In this document: one piece after another, positions 36,201-48,353 of the stretch | How positions within the stretch are numbered: the first letter of the stretch is position 1 | Layout of the letters: each line of letters starts with the position of its first letter | Origin: Oenanthe sinensis | Lineage: Eukaryota > Streptophyta > Magnoliopsida > Apiales > Apiaceae | Assembly: GCA_028671895.1 (NCBI GenBank) | Contig: CM053813.1 | Span: forward strand, 44,858,501-44,922,500 | Direction of reading: 5' to 3' | Length of the DNA stretch: 64,000 bases | Notes under the pieces: model-generated | Told to the model about the DNA's origin: nothing | The model's database searches: none | The model's input: the letters and a program-made list of their open reading frames with translations, nothing else | Program-made: the position numbers and the translations under genes

Positions 36201-38830
36201 GATCCTCTTGCATCCAATTATCTTTAAATCCATAAAAATATGTAGATTTAACCGACCTTAATATGAATCACCGAGCATCAGGACCATAAACTTTTAATAA
36301 TACAAGATATATGGATGTACATTGCATATTAACCCCCAAACTTGGGTATGCAAAAATGACCACAATCCTTTTTCTAGAAGATAAAGGTTTACTGTACATT
36401 TACAAAGTCTAAATATGGACATTAAGACTTACCAAAACATCACTTGTTAGATCCCAAAGCTGGCGGACGATAGTTATCCTGTCCTTCAATGAGGGTATTT
36501 CTCCAAGTACATATGACTTTACAGAATAGTAACAATATATCAGCAATGATGTTCTATAACAGACTTATCAACTGGCATTTAACAAAAGCATCTTAGTAAT
36601 AGGCAACAATTCACAGAATCATCCAGGGGTTAGGCGTGATAGCAAAGTGATGTGTACAACATATTGCCTAGAAGGGCAAAGATCAGACATAAATTCGGAC
36701 ATGAGGTAAGTGTTACATTTATAACTTGCCCAGCATAGCGATGTGGTATAATTAGTTTGTATATATATAAGTCTTAACTCCCTGTTGCTTCGGTATGCAA
36801 ACAAATCATTACCATTGGTGAGCAAGTATATTGTTTCACAGTGTCAGGTATGAGGGGAGAAGTAATGCATACAACTTACAGCCTAGAGGAAAAGGTATAG
36901 TATAATATGTTTGGTCTTAATGGCACGCCTCCCGCAATTTTGACTCAATATTTGGCAATTGGCATCCATCTTTGTTTCCTTTTCTTTCTTAGCCACATAA
37001 CTTAATTCTATATATTGGTGGCCATATGTCTGTCAATATACAAGATATTATAAATCAGCAAGGCAGTGAATTAATAAACTTACTGCAATGACGAGGTCGT
37101 GCTCCCGGTCAGCCTTATTAATGCTCTGCGTGAGGGCTTGAATGCTGCTATAGCTTTGGATTAGTGGCAAATTCTTCAGATCTACAACAATTATTTGTAA
37201 ATCAAGTTAGAACTTCCATTTAACTGTGAATCACCTCCTATTTGAATGGTTTCAATTGGTAGCAGAATTTCCAAAATCAATACCAAAACAGCACTTATGT
37301 CTCACTTGTGCAAATATACACAGACAGAAGATATTTTGATACCCACTTCTTCTACGAACAAGTAGGTATCAAAATAATTTCTTCTTAAACGAGATGTACT
37401 GCAGAATATATCACCTTTAACAAGGCTCTGCCCAGCGCGTTGCATTGACTGTGATGGCTCTATTAAATTAATTCTCTCTAAAGATTGTGGCCAGACTTCT
37501 CGCACTGCCCTACAGCATTATATTGATGTAAAAGCTGATAACAGAAAAAGAAACGAGAACATGTACAAACCACACACGCATGCAGACACACACTTGGGAA
37601 CTAAAATCAATTGCTCACCACATAGCCGAACCAGTGCCAGCACCAAAATCCAAAACCCTACGTGGCGAGAAACCAGGAACCCTTCTCCGAACCTAAAATT
37701 TAAAAACTTGAATCTCAATCTCTCCATGTATAAATAACTAAATAAACATCAAATGCACACATAAGCACCCAAATCAACCTAATCCTAAATCCACCTATAC
37801 TCCTATAGGACTCTGGTCAATCTTTAACATAACTGCCACATATTTATACGCAACATTTTAATGTCCTACCAACTTACAAGTCATTGCTATCTATATTATC
37901 AACTTTAAAAGTGCGTAATTCGTAAATTTATAAATTGTCAAAGCAAACTATATGTTAAGTTTCCGGTTCTCCTAAAACCTTAAGATGTTAGGCAGCAAGT
38001 TTACCACAATCATATTATTCAACACTATACAACTTTGGTCATCTTCAACATAACTACCACATATATCTTGTAACATTCTAATTTCCTACCAACATAAAAA
38101 TCCTCACAAGTCACAATCACATTATCAACTTTAAAACCATGCATTTAACTTATTTGTACATTGCAATCAAAGCTAACTATAGAACCACAGTCAATATTCA
38201 ACATCACTCCCACATATTTTTGTAACATTATAGTATCCTACTATCTTACAAATCCTTTAACCTAAACTATCATATTCAAAACCGCGCAAGTTTTATATTC
38301 TCATTTACGAGAGTGATTACCTCGCTGAGAACTCTCTGACAAGCGGAGAAAACAGCAGGCATACGAGAAGCAACATACGCAACAGTCTGATCTTCTCTAT
38401 ACTTGAGACCAATATCGCCATACGAGCTTTTAATTTTCCACCTTTTCGAATTCTCCGACTTAAGAGGATCCTCAACCAACTCTTTCGAAGTAGAGTTAGT
38501 GAGCTGTAAATTAACATCTTTTATATTGCTAAATGACTCCGATAATCGCAACACATTTCGCTTCATATGCGGTTCCTCTTTCTCTGAAACACCAAAATTC
38601 AACAACATTTCGCATAAATTAATGATCTCGTTGATATATATTTTTCAGTTTTAACATAATGTGTATTTTTAGTCTCGATAAATGAATAAAAAAATTCAAC
38701 CTTGGAGGTAGTTTTCGATGGCTTGGCGGAGCTGAGGTGGCACGACGGCGCATCGTTCGGATTGTTTGGCGGCGGAGCGGAGGGTCTCGGCGGTGAATTT
38801 GGGGAGGGCTTCGGATATTAGGGCTGCCAT
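33257..38830 (-). CDS. METTL17: METTL17/Rsm22-like mitochondrial small ribosomal subunit assembly protein
   Basis: Twelve exons on the minus strand join in phase to 494 residues: 38830-38701, 38583-38321, 37692-37619, 37509-37415, 37181-37084, 36516-36433, 34992-34912, 34792-34709, 34610-34515, 34087-34008, 33801-33713 and 33567-33257. The fold is Rossmann methyltransferase-like: motif I is VLDFGAGTGSAMWAV (DFGAGTG at 146-152), then INLIEPSQSM, DLVIASYVLGEIPS and VLVEPGTPHGANII. A cysteine cluster follows, CPHDGACPL...KYC (C304, C310, C319), with C351 in EKFCFIAF. Equivalent cysteines in human METTL17 bind an iron-sulphur cluster. The family assists mitochondrial small-subunit assembly and is probably not catalytic. 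The acidic tail is extended and ends in a basic RRGKRVEMDVC stretch. Intron 10 uses a GC donor (CCAAG|GCAAGT at 34008/34007); all others are GT-AG. No obvious targeting peptide is visible beyond a mildly basic N-terminus. Confidence 0.92.
37795..38300. repeat. Three diverged tandem copies of a ~180-bp unit in METTL17 intron 2
   Basis: The pattern TGGTCAATCTTTAACATAACTG, CCACATAT, AACATT, CCTACCAACTTACAA, TTATCAACTTTAAAA starts near 37812. It recurs from ~38036 (GGTCATCTTCAACATAACTA) and ~38189 (AGTCAATATTCAACATCACT). The last copy runs to within ~30 bp of the exon 2 donor. It has no coding features. Confidence 0.6.
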
Positions 38831-39901
38831 TGATTTGATTTTGTTGGTTTGGGGGAGGGTTTTAGAGACAGGGGTTTAAGCAATTGGGCTCGGGTTTAGA
38901 TTTGTACAGGTTAAGAGTTTTGGCCCAGAAAGTTGAAGCCTGGTGTTAATGAAAGGCCCGACTATGTTGGAAATTTGACTGTATTTCTTTTTATTTTTCA
39001 TCAAAATGAATGGTATTTGGAAAACTTTTGTTTAGCATCTCCGAAAAGACCACTTCCTTGTTCGTTTACACACAAAATCGTAAGTAAAAATAATGAGAAA
39101 ACGACTTGAATTATTAAGTTTTATACATAATAAATTATTTAGAACCTGTGTATATTATTGACAAATTTATTCAAATCAATAATAATTTATAAGTAAACAA
39201 TCACATTGTATTTTTAACTATTAAATTATTTTTAAATGAAAAAATTAGATTTTTTTAAGGCAAGCCAACCCATTGTAATGCGGGTATAATACTTGGTTCA
39301 TATGTTTGTTGCTACAAGTTATACGCATTGTTATCTCATTGTAAATAACAAATTTTTATTCTCCCTATATCATATTGAACAACTTTTAGCACCTCATATG
39401 AAGTGTAATTGACAGTTAAAACTTGTCTAAGTATGATATAAATGAAAGAGCATATCATAAAGAAAAATATATTTATTACAAGTTGGCAATATTTGGCACT
39501 TGTAACTCTCTTAGCACTCTTGTAATGGCAAAAGTTGGATGTACTACTCTTAGCACTCTTGTTTTGCAACTCCAATAACGAACTCAAGAATGTCATTAAC
39601 TTTTAGCACTCTTTTTGGATGGCCCCCGTTAGAGATGCTTTAATAGGCCATGAGAAAGAAAACATCCTAGAGCAATCGTACGAATTATATATAACTTCTG
39701 AATGGATAATCAGGGCACAAATAGTAAAGACTACGGATTTCAAGCCATTTTTCATGACATGCTACGCCAGCACATACTCCAGATCGAAGATGAATGCAGT
39801 AACAAGCACTGCATAGATGTTGTCTCTTATTATTCCATTCCTTGTTTATCTTACCCGGCCAACAGCAGTTTCGTGCTTCCTGGGCCCCTGGCTCCTCTGA
39901 C
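38831..39901. other. Upstream region of METTL17 gene and repeat-like spacer
   Basis: About 200 bp of promoter, then AT-rich sequence. TTTAGCATCTCC near 39032 and GAGATGCTTTA near 39640 are complementary end-like motifs, and TTAGCACTCTTGT is reiterated at 39511-39563 with a further TTAGCACTCTT near 39602. This may be a decayed ~0.6-kb MITE. No gene is supported. Confidence 0.3.
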
Positions 39902-40057
39902 TTTAGTATGACGTATATGCAGATAACCATTTGGTTCTGGAGGAAAGCGCGTCAAAAAATTTCCTCCTGTTTCCTTCAAAAGCTTTGCAAGTATTTCCTT
40001 TATATATATTGCAAGTCTGAGAACAGGCTGGTCGCTGGACAAAACTTCAGCATGCAC
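39902..40057 (-). pseudogene. Glutaminyl-tRNA synthetase exon remnant
   Basis: The minus strand reads VHAEVLSSDQP, then KEILAKLLKETGGN, then FLTRFPPEPNGYLHIRHTK. This matches the start of the catalytic domain of plant cytosolic glutaminyl-tRNA synthetase, whose class I signature is normally FPPEPNGYLHIGHAKA. The HIGH motif is changed to HIRH, the stretch between the two conserved parts (RLAIYIKE) looks frame-shifted relative to the normal RCSNTKE, and the frame leaves homology after HTK. A splice-acceptor-like TTAG lies at its 5' edge (40058-40061). No other synthetase exons were found in the window, so this is an isolated, non-functional fragment. Confidence 0.75.
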
Positions 40058-40680
40058 CTAAGGAAAGAGAGAAGGGTATAATAAGAACAAGCTATGGAGA
40101 AACATAAAAGAGGATAAATAAGGAGATTCATGAAGATACAATTATATATACATACCATCACATATGATTGTCAGAATATTTTAAATTTGCTGAAACTAGA
40201 GCACATGAAAGGTTACATATTCGTATTTACCAAAATCTTGGACCTCGATATGGTTGGAAAGATGGGCAAAATAATACAATTTAACTATGGAGGCAAAAGT
40301 CAAAACAGAATCTGGACACATAATGTTCTCCTGTAATGGTGTTGCTTAGGTGATGCCTAGTCCACTTAACTTGAAGCCAAGGACCTATCGAAGGCTGACA
40401 ATCGGGAACTAACCAAAATTTGATCCAAGCTTCATATAGCTAAAACAACAGGAACATTAGCTCCGTTTGATGGTAATGAAAGGTCTATAAGTCTAAGCCA
40501 ATGTAGTACCCAGAAACAAAAACAAAAGTCACATTGTTAAATCCAGTATATAGCTATTTTGTCTATATAAGTTGAGCTTTACTGGACTTCACTGGTTACA
40601 AGTCAAAACTTTAGTATCCTAAGCAATAAATATTTAGTTTGGTAGATCTCCTTTAATACCTCCCTGTAGTCACATATTAC

Positions 40681-40792
40681 TGTAATCAGAAAGTTTGACA
40701 TTCCCCATTAACAACATCAACCTCTGCTCATTTCTCAATGAAAAATCACACAACTCTGTGTTTCCGGTGCTTGCTGCACAGTGCAGTGGAGT
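40681..40792 (-). pseudogene. Possible ankyrin-repeat fragment
   Basis: The minus strand has an open frame TPLHCAASTGNTELCDFSLR, whose first half fits the ankyrin consensus (TPLHxAAxxGN). A stop codon lies in frame three codons upstream, next to an acceptor-like TTTCAG (40802-40807). It is either a degenerate fragment or a chance resemblance. It lies on the same strand as, and 5' of, the tRNA synthetase remnant. Confidence 0.25.
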
Positions 40793-42902
40793 ACATTAAA
40801 CCTGAAATAATTGAAAACCAAATGTAATTAACAGAGGGTCAGCATTTTGTAAATCTAAATAATAGTTTTTATGTATAACTGTAATTGCAAAAAACTTTAA
40901 TAAACATAAATCGAACATAAACTTGGTGTTTGTGCAAATCATGCTATTTATTTCATTGACAGATTTGATGGAGAGTGCTTTGTGTAAATCACGTTACCAG
41001 TAAAGATGAACTCAGACCAAAATATTCACATTGCATACCTTAACATTCAAGAGACCAATAATATAGATAATCAGTACCTGGTCTTCTAATGCCTAGGTAG
41101 TAACTTGAATCTAATATATTTTTATCAGAATGCTATAGAAAATTAACATGCCACTGAGCTTCTGAGTTGCCTCAGTCAAGTAGTTTATTACACAACAAAC
41201 TATTGATATTTAGAAGGGGGAAAAAGTTACACACAACATATAACAACTTCACGCTAATAAGACTATTCAGATAACAGTGTCACTGACATATATCAGATAC
41301 AGAATGAAACATAATTATCAGTAAACTAATTCTAGAAAACAAATAACCATAAAATACAGACTTTTTCTTAATTAATCATAAGCAGCATTTTCATCTTTGA
41401 TACCATTAGATGAAATTGACTAACATGTAACGTATCAAATAGGCTAAAGCGATCAGTGTATAGCACAATTCACTCTAGTAACAATAACGTACTGTGTATT
41501 GCTTCAACTTCAGGTATCAGAAATACCTCTCATTTTCAACTTTTAAGTCTATAAATTCGTAATCAACTATTTGTCAAGAATAAGCAAGCCATTAATTCAT
41601 TTCAGCTACATTCCGACAACACCAAAATCTACAAAATGTCATCTTTATCCCAATAATTACTATTCAAATTAGCTCCAAATCATAATTAGCAACCTAATCA
41701 CAATTAATTTTATTTTGATAAAAAATTAACACATAAAATCCCCACAAATTGTTAACTCGAATTCATAACACAACAATACACACACGCACACGTGTTATAG
41801 AAGTGCAGCAGAGAATTATCAAATATACACATACACACATATATATGTATATACACACATACTAACTACCAACAAATGGAGAGCAAAACAAGCTTTTGTG
41901 GATGAAAATCAATTGAAAGATTTAGAGATGAGAAAACTAACCACTAAGATTTGGGGTGACACAAATGGTAAACTAGATTTGTAGTACGGATAGATCGGCA
42001 ATTTTGTAGACTCTCTCAAAATAAAAGGCGAAGAGAAAAATGAAATGAAGTATACCGGCTGTTACGAACAGAATGATTTTTGATATCTTATCCAGAACGG
42101 AATGGGCTGAGGAATGAAGCTTTAGTCTTGGGAGTCAACCAAACGATCTAGTTTCTATTCTTCCTAATAGTTGAGTAGCAACTACTTAACTCAATGACAT
42201 AACGATGTAAGATGCATTCAAGCTACCCAAATATGCAGATGAAGATTAAATGTCAAGTGCCAAATGAAGTAATGAAGAAATAACATGGCATTCACCAAAC
42301 AAGAATAAATTGAAATATGAATATTTGTCTATCCACACCTAAATAGCTACAGACATCTGGTTTAGTGATTCTAGTTTATCTTATTTAGTAAAAGTTGCAA
42401 AAGTGAATGAAGCATAGCTTTTAAAATGAGCCCTGAGCATATAAATATTTAACTACAAGTAGCATTAGAAAAGATGAAATCCATTGCATTAAACAATGGA
42501 CAGAGCAATCTAACTATTCTTGCTAAAAAAGATAACTCGGCTACATATACTAGCTGCAGCCAGGGAACTATCAGTTTCTTCAATAAAGATGGCATAAGCA
42601 TTTCGATGAACCCTAGAACCATCTACATGTAGAGCAAGTATAGATGGTATCTATCCCTTTATAAGAACCAGAAATTATTCATCAAAGATTATGTACACAA
42701 AATTTTACATGATATACGTATGTAAACCACAGGTGTATTTTACTCTAGGCTCTAATATAGTTTAGAAATGTAACCTTTCAGCTAGGCTGTAACATGCCAG
42801 TTCTGTTCTGTTTCCAAGGCACACATGTGCATTAAGATAGACCATGACTTCAATGCCACAGTAGTTTGGTTTCATTGCAAGGTTAATTTCTTCATCCACC
42901 TA
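40793..42902. other. Spacer with possible non-coding first exon; 3' side of PPR gene
   Basis: On the minus strand, 42060-41943 is pyrimidine-rich and ends AGTG|GTTAGT. It looks like a first exon that could feed the degenerate fragments at 40.8-39.9 kb, possibly a transcribed pseudogene. A segment near 42040-42110 (TTTTTGATATCTTATCCAGA) has a transposon-like look but no defined ends. The last ~400 bases are probably PPR 3' UTR. Confidence 0.3.
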
Positions 42903-45900
42903 TCAATATCTGACAGCATCCACATTGACGAATGATCTTTTTTTGAGTTTTCTGTTATTTTTATTCCTCGTTGGGCCAGATTTACTCACTTTCTCTAACT
43001 TTTCTTTTCTCCCCACAATATCAGCTTCGATAACTTTGTCTCTTTTCTCATCTGACAGCAAAGCCAGCCTCGCGAACTTCTTTGGCCTCACTAACCCAAG
43101 CCTTTCCGTAATGTCCTTGAAAGCAGGGACAAGGCCACGTCTAATATAACATCCTTCAATAAGCTGCATCGAGTTTTCCTCGGGAAGGGATGAAGCATTT
43201 TTCAACTCAAGGTCAAAGCAAAATGGAGAGTCCTTTAACCACATCCTGAGAGAGTGAGCCTTTGCTATGAGAAGCCCACTGCGAGTTTTACAGGGCAAAA
43301 ATGGGGACCCCATTTCCCAAAGGAATGCTTTTATTGTGCTGTTCAAAGAAACCTGGTTGTAATCTGCTGTCCCTGTAATCAGAACAACAGATTTTGGAGA
43401 CTCCGGAAAACCGTTCAAGGATGCATCCTGTGGCAATGACAGTATATTATAAGATTGCAAGTATCACAACAAAGAGCAGAGATAATTAACACAATGATAG
43501 TCATAGAATTTTAAAAATACTGTTAATTTCATCTTAATGATGTTGTCCTTTTGTATAATGCCTTTAGGCTTCCCACAGAAGCTCTAGTGATCTATAGGCT
43601 TTCTGGATACAAATGACTGTTATTAAACTTTACCTGCATGTGATCAAGCCATAAAGTGAGACCAACAAGAGCAGCACCGGCGGACAACTTTCTAAAATCT
43701 GCCCCCCAGTCCTTCTCAGCTACCCTACACAGACAAGATGTTTAAAAAAGTAAGTATAAGTTCACAAATTTAGTACATGCACTAAAAACGTCAATAATTC
43801 TAATGAAACAAAATGATGTGAGCAATAATGCAATGCATATGAAATTTTAGATCAAACTTGCACGTTCCCTACATGCATTCATTGGCAACTTTTTGAGTAC
43901 GTAAAAGAATTTCAGAGATGAATTTAGTGACGTATCCAACTTTTTCAGTATGCATCTAAAAAAACCAAACATTATTACAAAAGGCCGCAGTCAGGCAATA
44001 TAAAGTTCATAGCCATCCAACTGGGAACGTTCAACTATTTAGTTTTCATTTAGTAAAAAAAAAAACTATTTAGTTTTCCCTTCTTGAAGATAATCCCAAT
44101 AGAGTAATTTAACAGATTAAGCTAACAAGACCTCCTTCACTATTAGTTAGTTGTATATTTGGCGTGTGACCTAGCTTGATGAAGGTATTGATCTTGGCCT
44201 TTATTCCACCTATCTTACCTAGTAAAGAATTGATATTTTCAAATAATCTTCTACATGCATAATTTTCATCAAACAATCGTATAACAAGGCTTGAAAGAAA
44301 AGCTATGTGCCATTATCTAAACTGACCCTAGTTTAATCACTTAGTTGTGCCCACAATTTGATCTCGCTTCCCACACAATGGATAATTTGTGATCATGCGA
44401 GTGGTCTTACACTCTCTTCTGACAACTTTGGTCGACGTTAATAACTAGCTAAGATCTTCTGATATGTAAATGACTGAAGTTTGATAAATAAATAAATAAA
44501 AAGAACACAGAACCAGAGTACCACCACAATAGTACACAGTAGCTACCTGAAAACATCGTGATTATAAATGTTTCTTTTAATTGCCAATTGGAAAACCCAA
44601 GAAGCAGTCTCACGAAGATTAAATGCCCACAATAAATCTTCCAAAGCATTGACAAGGTTAAATGCGGCGTTATCTTCGATTGGTTCTACTTTCTCAAGAA
44701 GTTGATCCATCTCTAGAACCAGTGACTCTGAATTCTCTGTCAGAAGCCTGCAATACATACGTAAAGGTTATTTATATGTACTATATATAGTCAGAAAACA
44801 ACAAGACAAAGTAAATCAAGCATGACGTACTTGATTGGAATTTCAAATCCAGTATCTCTTATAGCACCTAAGAGAGTCATGGCTTCACTTGTATTCTGGC
44901 ACAAACTGGCAGCCCTAACAAAGCAAGTCCATATCCTGTAATCTGGCTCTAGACCATCTCCCTTCATCTCCAAGAGCTTCTTGACTGCGATAATATAATC
45001 TCCATTCTTGAGATAAGCATCTATAACTGAACTATATGGAAGTGTGCTAAGGTTTTCACCCGTTGATTTCAAATTTTTGAGAACTTCTTCAGCTTCAGTT
45101 GGATGTCCTGAACTTCCGTAAGAGATCATCAGCAAATGCATTGTTGCAATTGTAGGTTCAATTCCAGCCTCTTTCATAGTAAACAGCAACTTTTCAGCTT
45201 TGGAATGGCTTCCAGAAGTTCTATATGTTTTCATCATTATATGATAAAAAGAACGGTCAAGCTTGTATCCTCCTGATTGTAACATTCCAAAGAGTTCCTC
45301 AGCTGGCTCTAGCATCTGTAGTTTACCAAATGCAGAAAGTAGGCTTTTGTAGGTGTTTAATTTGGGATCCAGACCTAGCTTTCTCATTTCATGCATCAGC
45401 GACAGACCTTCTTCTGGTCTGCGATCTCTGCAGTACATGACTATCAAAGTATTGTATGTATCCTCATCTGGTTGGAGACCAGCTTCTTGAATCTGTTGGT
45501 ATACCTGAGCAATTTTCTTATAGTCTTCAATTCCTGCATACATCCTAAGCAAAGAATTCCATATTATAATATCAGGCTTAAAACCTACTTCCCCCATCTC
45601 AGCAATCATTGCTTCAACATCCCTTACACGCCTTCCCTTGGATAACAATATGATCATAACTCTGTAAAGGTGCATGGTAGGAAAATACCCTGCCGCCTTC
45701 ATTCCATTGTATATTTTCTTCACTTCAAATATGTCACCAGCTTTAGCAAATGCATCAAGCATCAAAACAATTGTACTCTTACTAATTTTGAACCCCATAT
45801 CTTGCAATTCCTGAATTAGAAGATATAATTCATTTAATCTCCCATCAACAATCAAAGCTTGCATGAGACCATTTATAGTTTCTACAGTAGGGGAAGGACC

Positions 45901-48353
45901 GTCTCTCATCATCGTAGTGAAAACAGCTCTCGCTTTCTCATAGCACCCATTTACAGCATAAGCTTGAATTAAAGCATTCCACACCTTCCGATCCACAGAA
46001 CTAACGCTCTGTCTAAGATTCCCCACCACACTCTCTGCTTTTTGCAGAAGCTTCACCTTGCCATAAGCCTCAATTAGAGCAGAATATATTGACATATCAT
46101 TAATTCTGACGCCTTTTGTTTCAGCCTGGTCAACCAAATGATGAGCCGTTTCCGGATAGCCCATTCTGCAATACACAAGTGCCATTTGCCTGCAAAGTTC
46201 CCTAGAAGGTTCTAGTCCAACAAATCTCATGTCGGATAAAACCTGAGATGCTTCAGCAAGTAGGTCCATCTCCTCGCAGGACTTTATAAGAGATTCGTAC
46301 ATGATCAAACTCCGGTCAGCCAATCTAAATGTAATGCTTTTACGGTATTCATCTAAAGCAGCCTCCATCTGATGAGCCATACAAAGAGTGACGACCATAG
46401 CTTCACTCACCAATTGCTGGGATTCTGGCGCATGCTCTTTTAGAAATTCCAATAACTCTTTTGCTTCTAAATGTCGTCCGGATGAGCAATACAAACTCAA
46501 CATAGACAGTAAGTTATCACGGTTCACATCATAACCCTGCCTTATTGCAGACCTAAACAATATATCACCATGACTATAGCATTCCCCCTTGACTAGAATA
46601 TAGGCAATAATTTGAGGGTTCAGGTCACATAATTCTTCCATATCTTTAACCACGTTCTGAACATCCTCCACTTTGTTTTCTTTTCCAAGAACTCGTAGAA
46701 TGATTTCATAAAGTCCAACATCCGGGGTGAATCCATCGCGAACCATATCATGATATAACATCATTGCCTTGTTGGTTTCATGACCGAATATGCTAAGTGA
46801 TCCGGTTTAATCCCTGACCGGAGCATGCAATCAAAGATATCTTCAGCCTCCAATCGCATCCCAGCTTTCGCATATCCACAGATTAAAGCACTGTAAGTTC
46901 GTATGGTGGGTTTGATACCTGCATTTAGCATCTCTGACATCACATTTGCAGCCTCGGTTATTTTATTAGCTTTTCCAAGAGAATCAATAAGAACGGTATA
47001 TGTAACTACATCAGGTTCTCTTCCCGCAGATTTCATGTCTCTATATAGTTGCAACGCCAAATCATGCTTACCCTGCTGTCCATACATGTGAATGATGGTA
47101 TTGTAAGTCATCTCGTCCTCTCCAAAGCCCATTTTTACCATCTCCTCACAAATTTTCTTTACCTTCTCAACATTTCCTTCTCTTGCAAAAGCATAAAGCA
47201 AAGAATTATATGTCACGGCATCAGGGTAAAACCCCTTAGACTCTAAGTCGTTAAATAGAATCTCAGCATCTGTAGACAGCCCACATCTACCATAAACAGA
47301 AAGCATTGCATTATATGTCCATAAATCAGGTTGACATCTACTTCCTAACATGTCATTGTATATCTCAACTGCCTCCTCCAAATTAGATCCACGAGAGCAA
47401 GCACTAATTAAAGTGTTGTAAGTAATTATATCAGGTTGAAGGCCCGACCTCCTGACTTCACTTAACAGTTCACTTGCCATATTTGGTTCCATAGACCCTG
47501 ATTTTAAACGGGCATTAATCAATGTATTAAAGCTCACAAGATCTGGCTCACAACCTCGTTCCCGCATCAAATAAAGCAGTTCTTGAACCTTCGAAAACCG
47601 ACCATTCCGAGCATAAACACCCAGCATTGCATTATAGACCTGTACGGTATCACCAACCGCTTGCTCTCCCCTCATAAAAATCTCCACAGCCAACGCTTCC
47701 TGATTAGCCTTACCAAGAACAGAAAGTATAGTGGCAAGCATTCGAGCATTCGGAGAAAACCAATGCCGCAAATTCAACCATTCATAAACCTCCAACGCCC
47801 GTTGCCAACTTACCTGACCAACCCACTTCACCACAAAACAAAAATCAGTCGGCGACATCTGCACCTTCCTATCATCCAACACATCAGCAACAAACTCCTC
47901 CGACCTCAACTTCAAAATCCTATCAGTCAAAAACTGAACCCTCTGTCGCCAATCTTTCGCTCTCTTAAGCGCCAATTTAGTCATTTTCTTAGCTCTAGTC
48001 CTACTAGGCCTCCCCAAAACTTCTTGCTTTTCATCACTCACATTCCCAAACCCATCTTCATTATCCTTAAAGACATCATTTTTACCACTATTTTCGCTTA
48101 CATTTATCCCTAAATCAGCATCATCTACCTCAAAATGTGACTTAGGCAATTGGGTTTCTGTAATTTTCAAGTGGGGCCATCTCACAGAAGGAGAAGCTCT
48201 ACTATAGCTAAATTTTCTTGAACTTTCTTGGTCATTAGATATAGAATTTGTATCTAACAAAGCAGAATTATCCAAACAACAATTTACAACGCTATTATAC
48301 TTCTTACATACCTCTAAATTTCTGCTCAATGGCACAGAAGCAGTAGCCAACAC
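42903..48353 (-). CDS. EMB1270: Pentatricopeptide repeat protein, EMB1270 (At3g18110)-like, with internal frameshift
   Basis: Four exons on the minus strand: 48353-44831, 44747-44547, 43724-43634 and 43427-42903. Intact, this would be ~1454 residues. The protein has an N-terminal plastid-type region, a long P-class PPR array (repeats such as DLVSFNTLINARLKSGSMEP, DIITYNTLISACSRGSNLEE, DAVTYNSLLYAFAREGNVEK), an SMR-like segment (RKLSAGAALVGLTLWLDHMQ), and a conserved C-terminal domain ending in a basic tail. EMB1270 proteins act in chloroplasts in group II intron splicing and are needed for embryo development. At ~46779 the frame breaks. The repeat HLAYSVM...ETNKAMMLYHDMV is eight residues short and one base out, consistent with a 25-nt deletion. 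The upstream frame stops at 46761. Adding 25 nt also restores the correct phase at the exon 1 donor. Either a true null allele or an assembly error. Confidence 0.9.
46761..46781 (-). other. Frameshift site in the PPR gene
   Basis: After YSVM the frame reads KPTRQ and stops. One base over, the normal frame resumes as ETNKAMMLYHDM. The PPR unit here has 27 instead of 35 residues. The junction (around 46778/46779) reads GTCATGAAACC. The missing stretch is inferred to be 25 nt. Confidence 0.85.
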
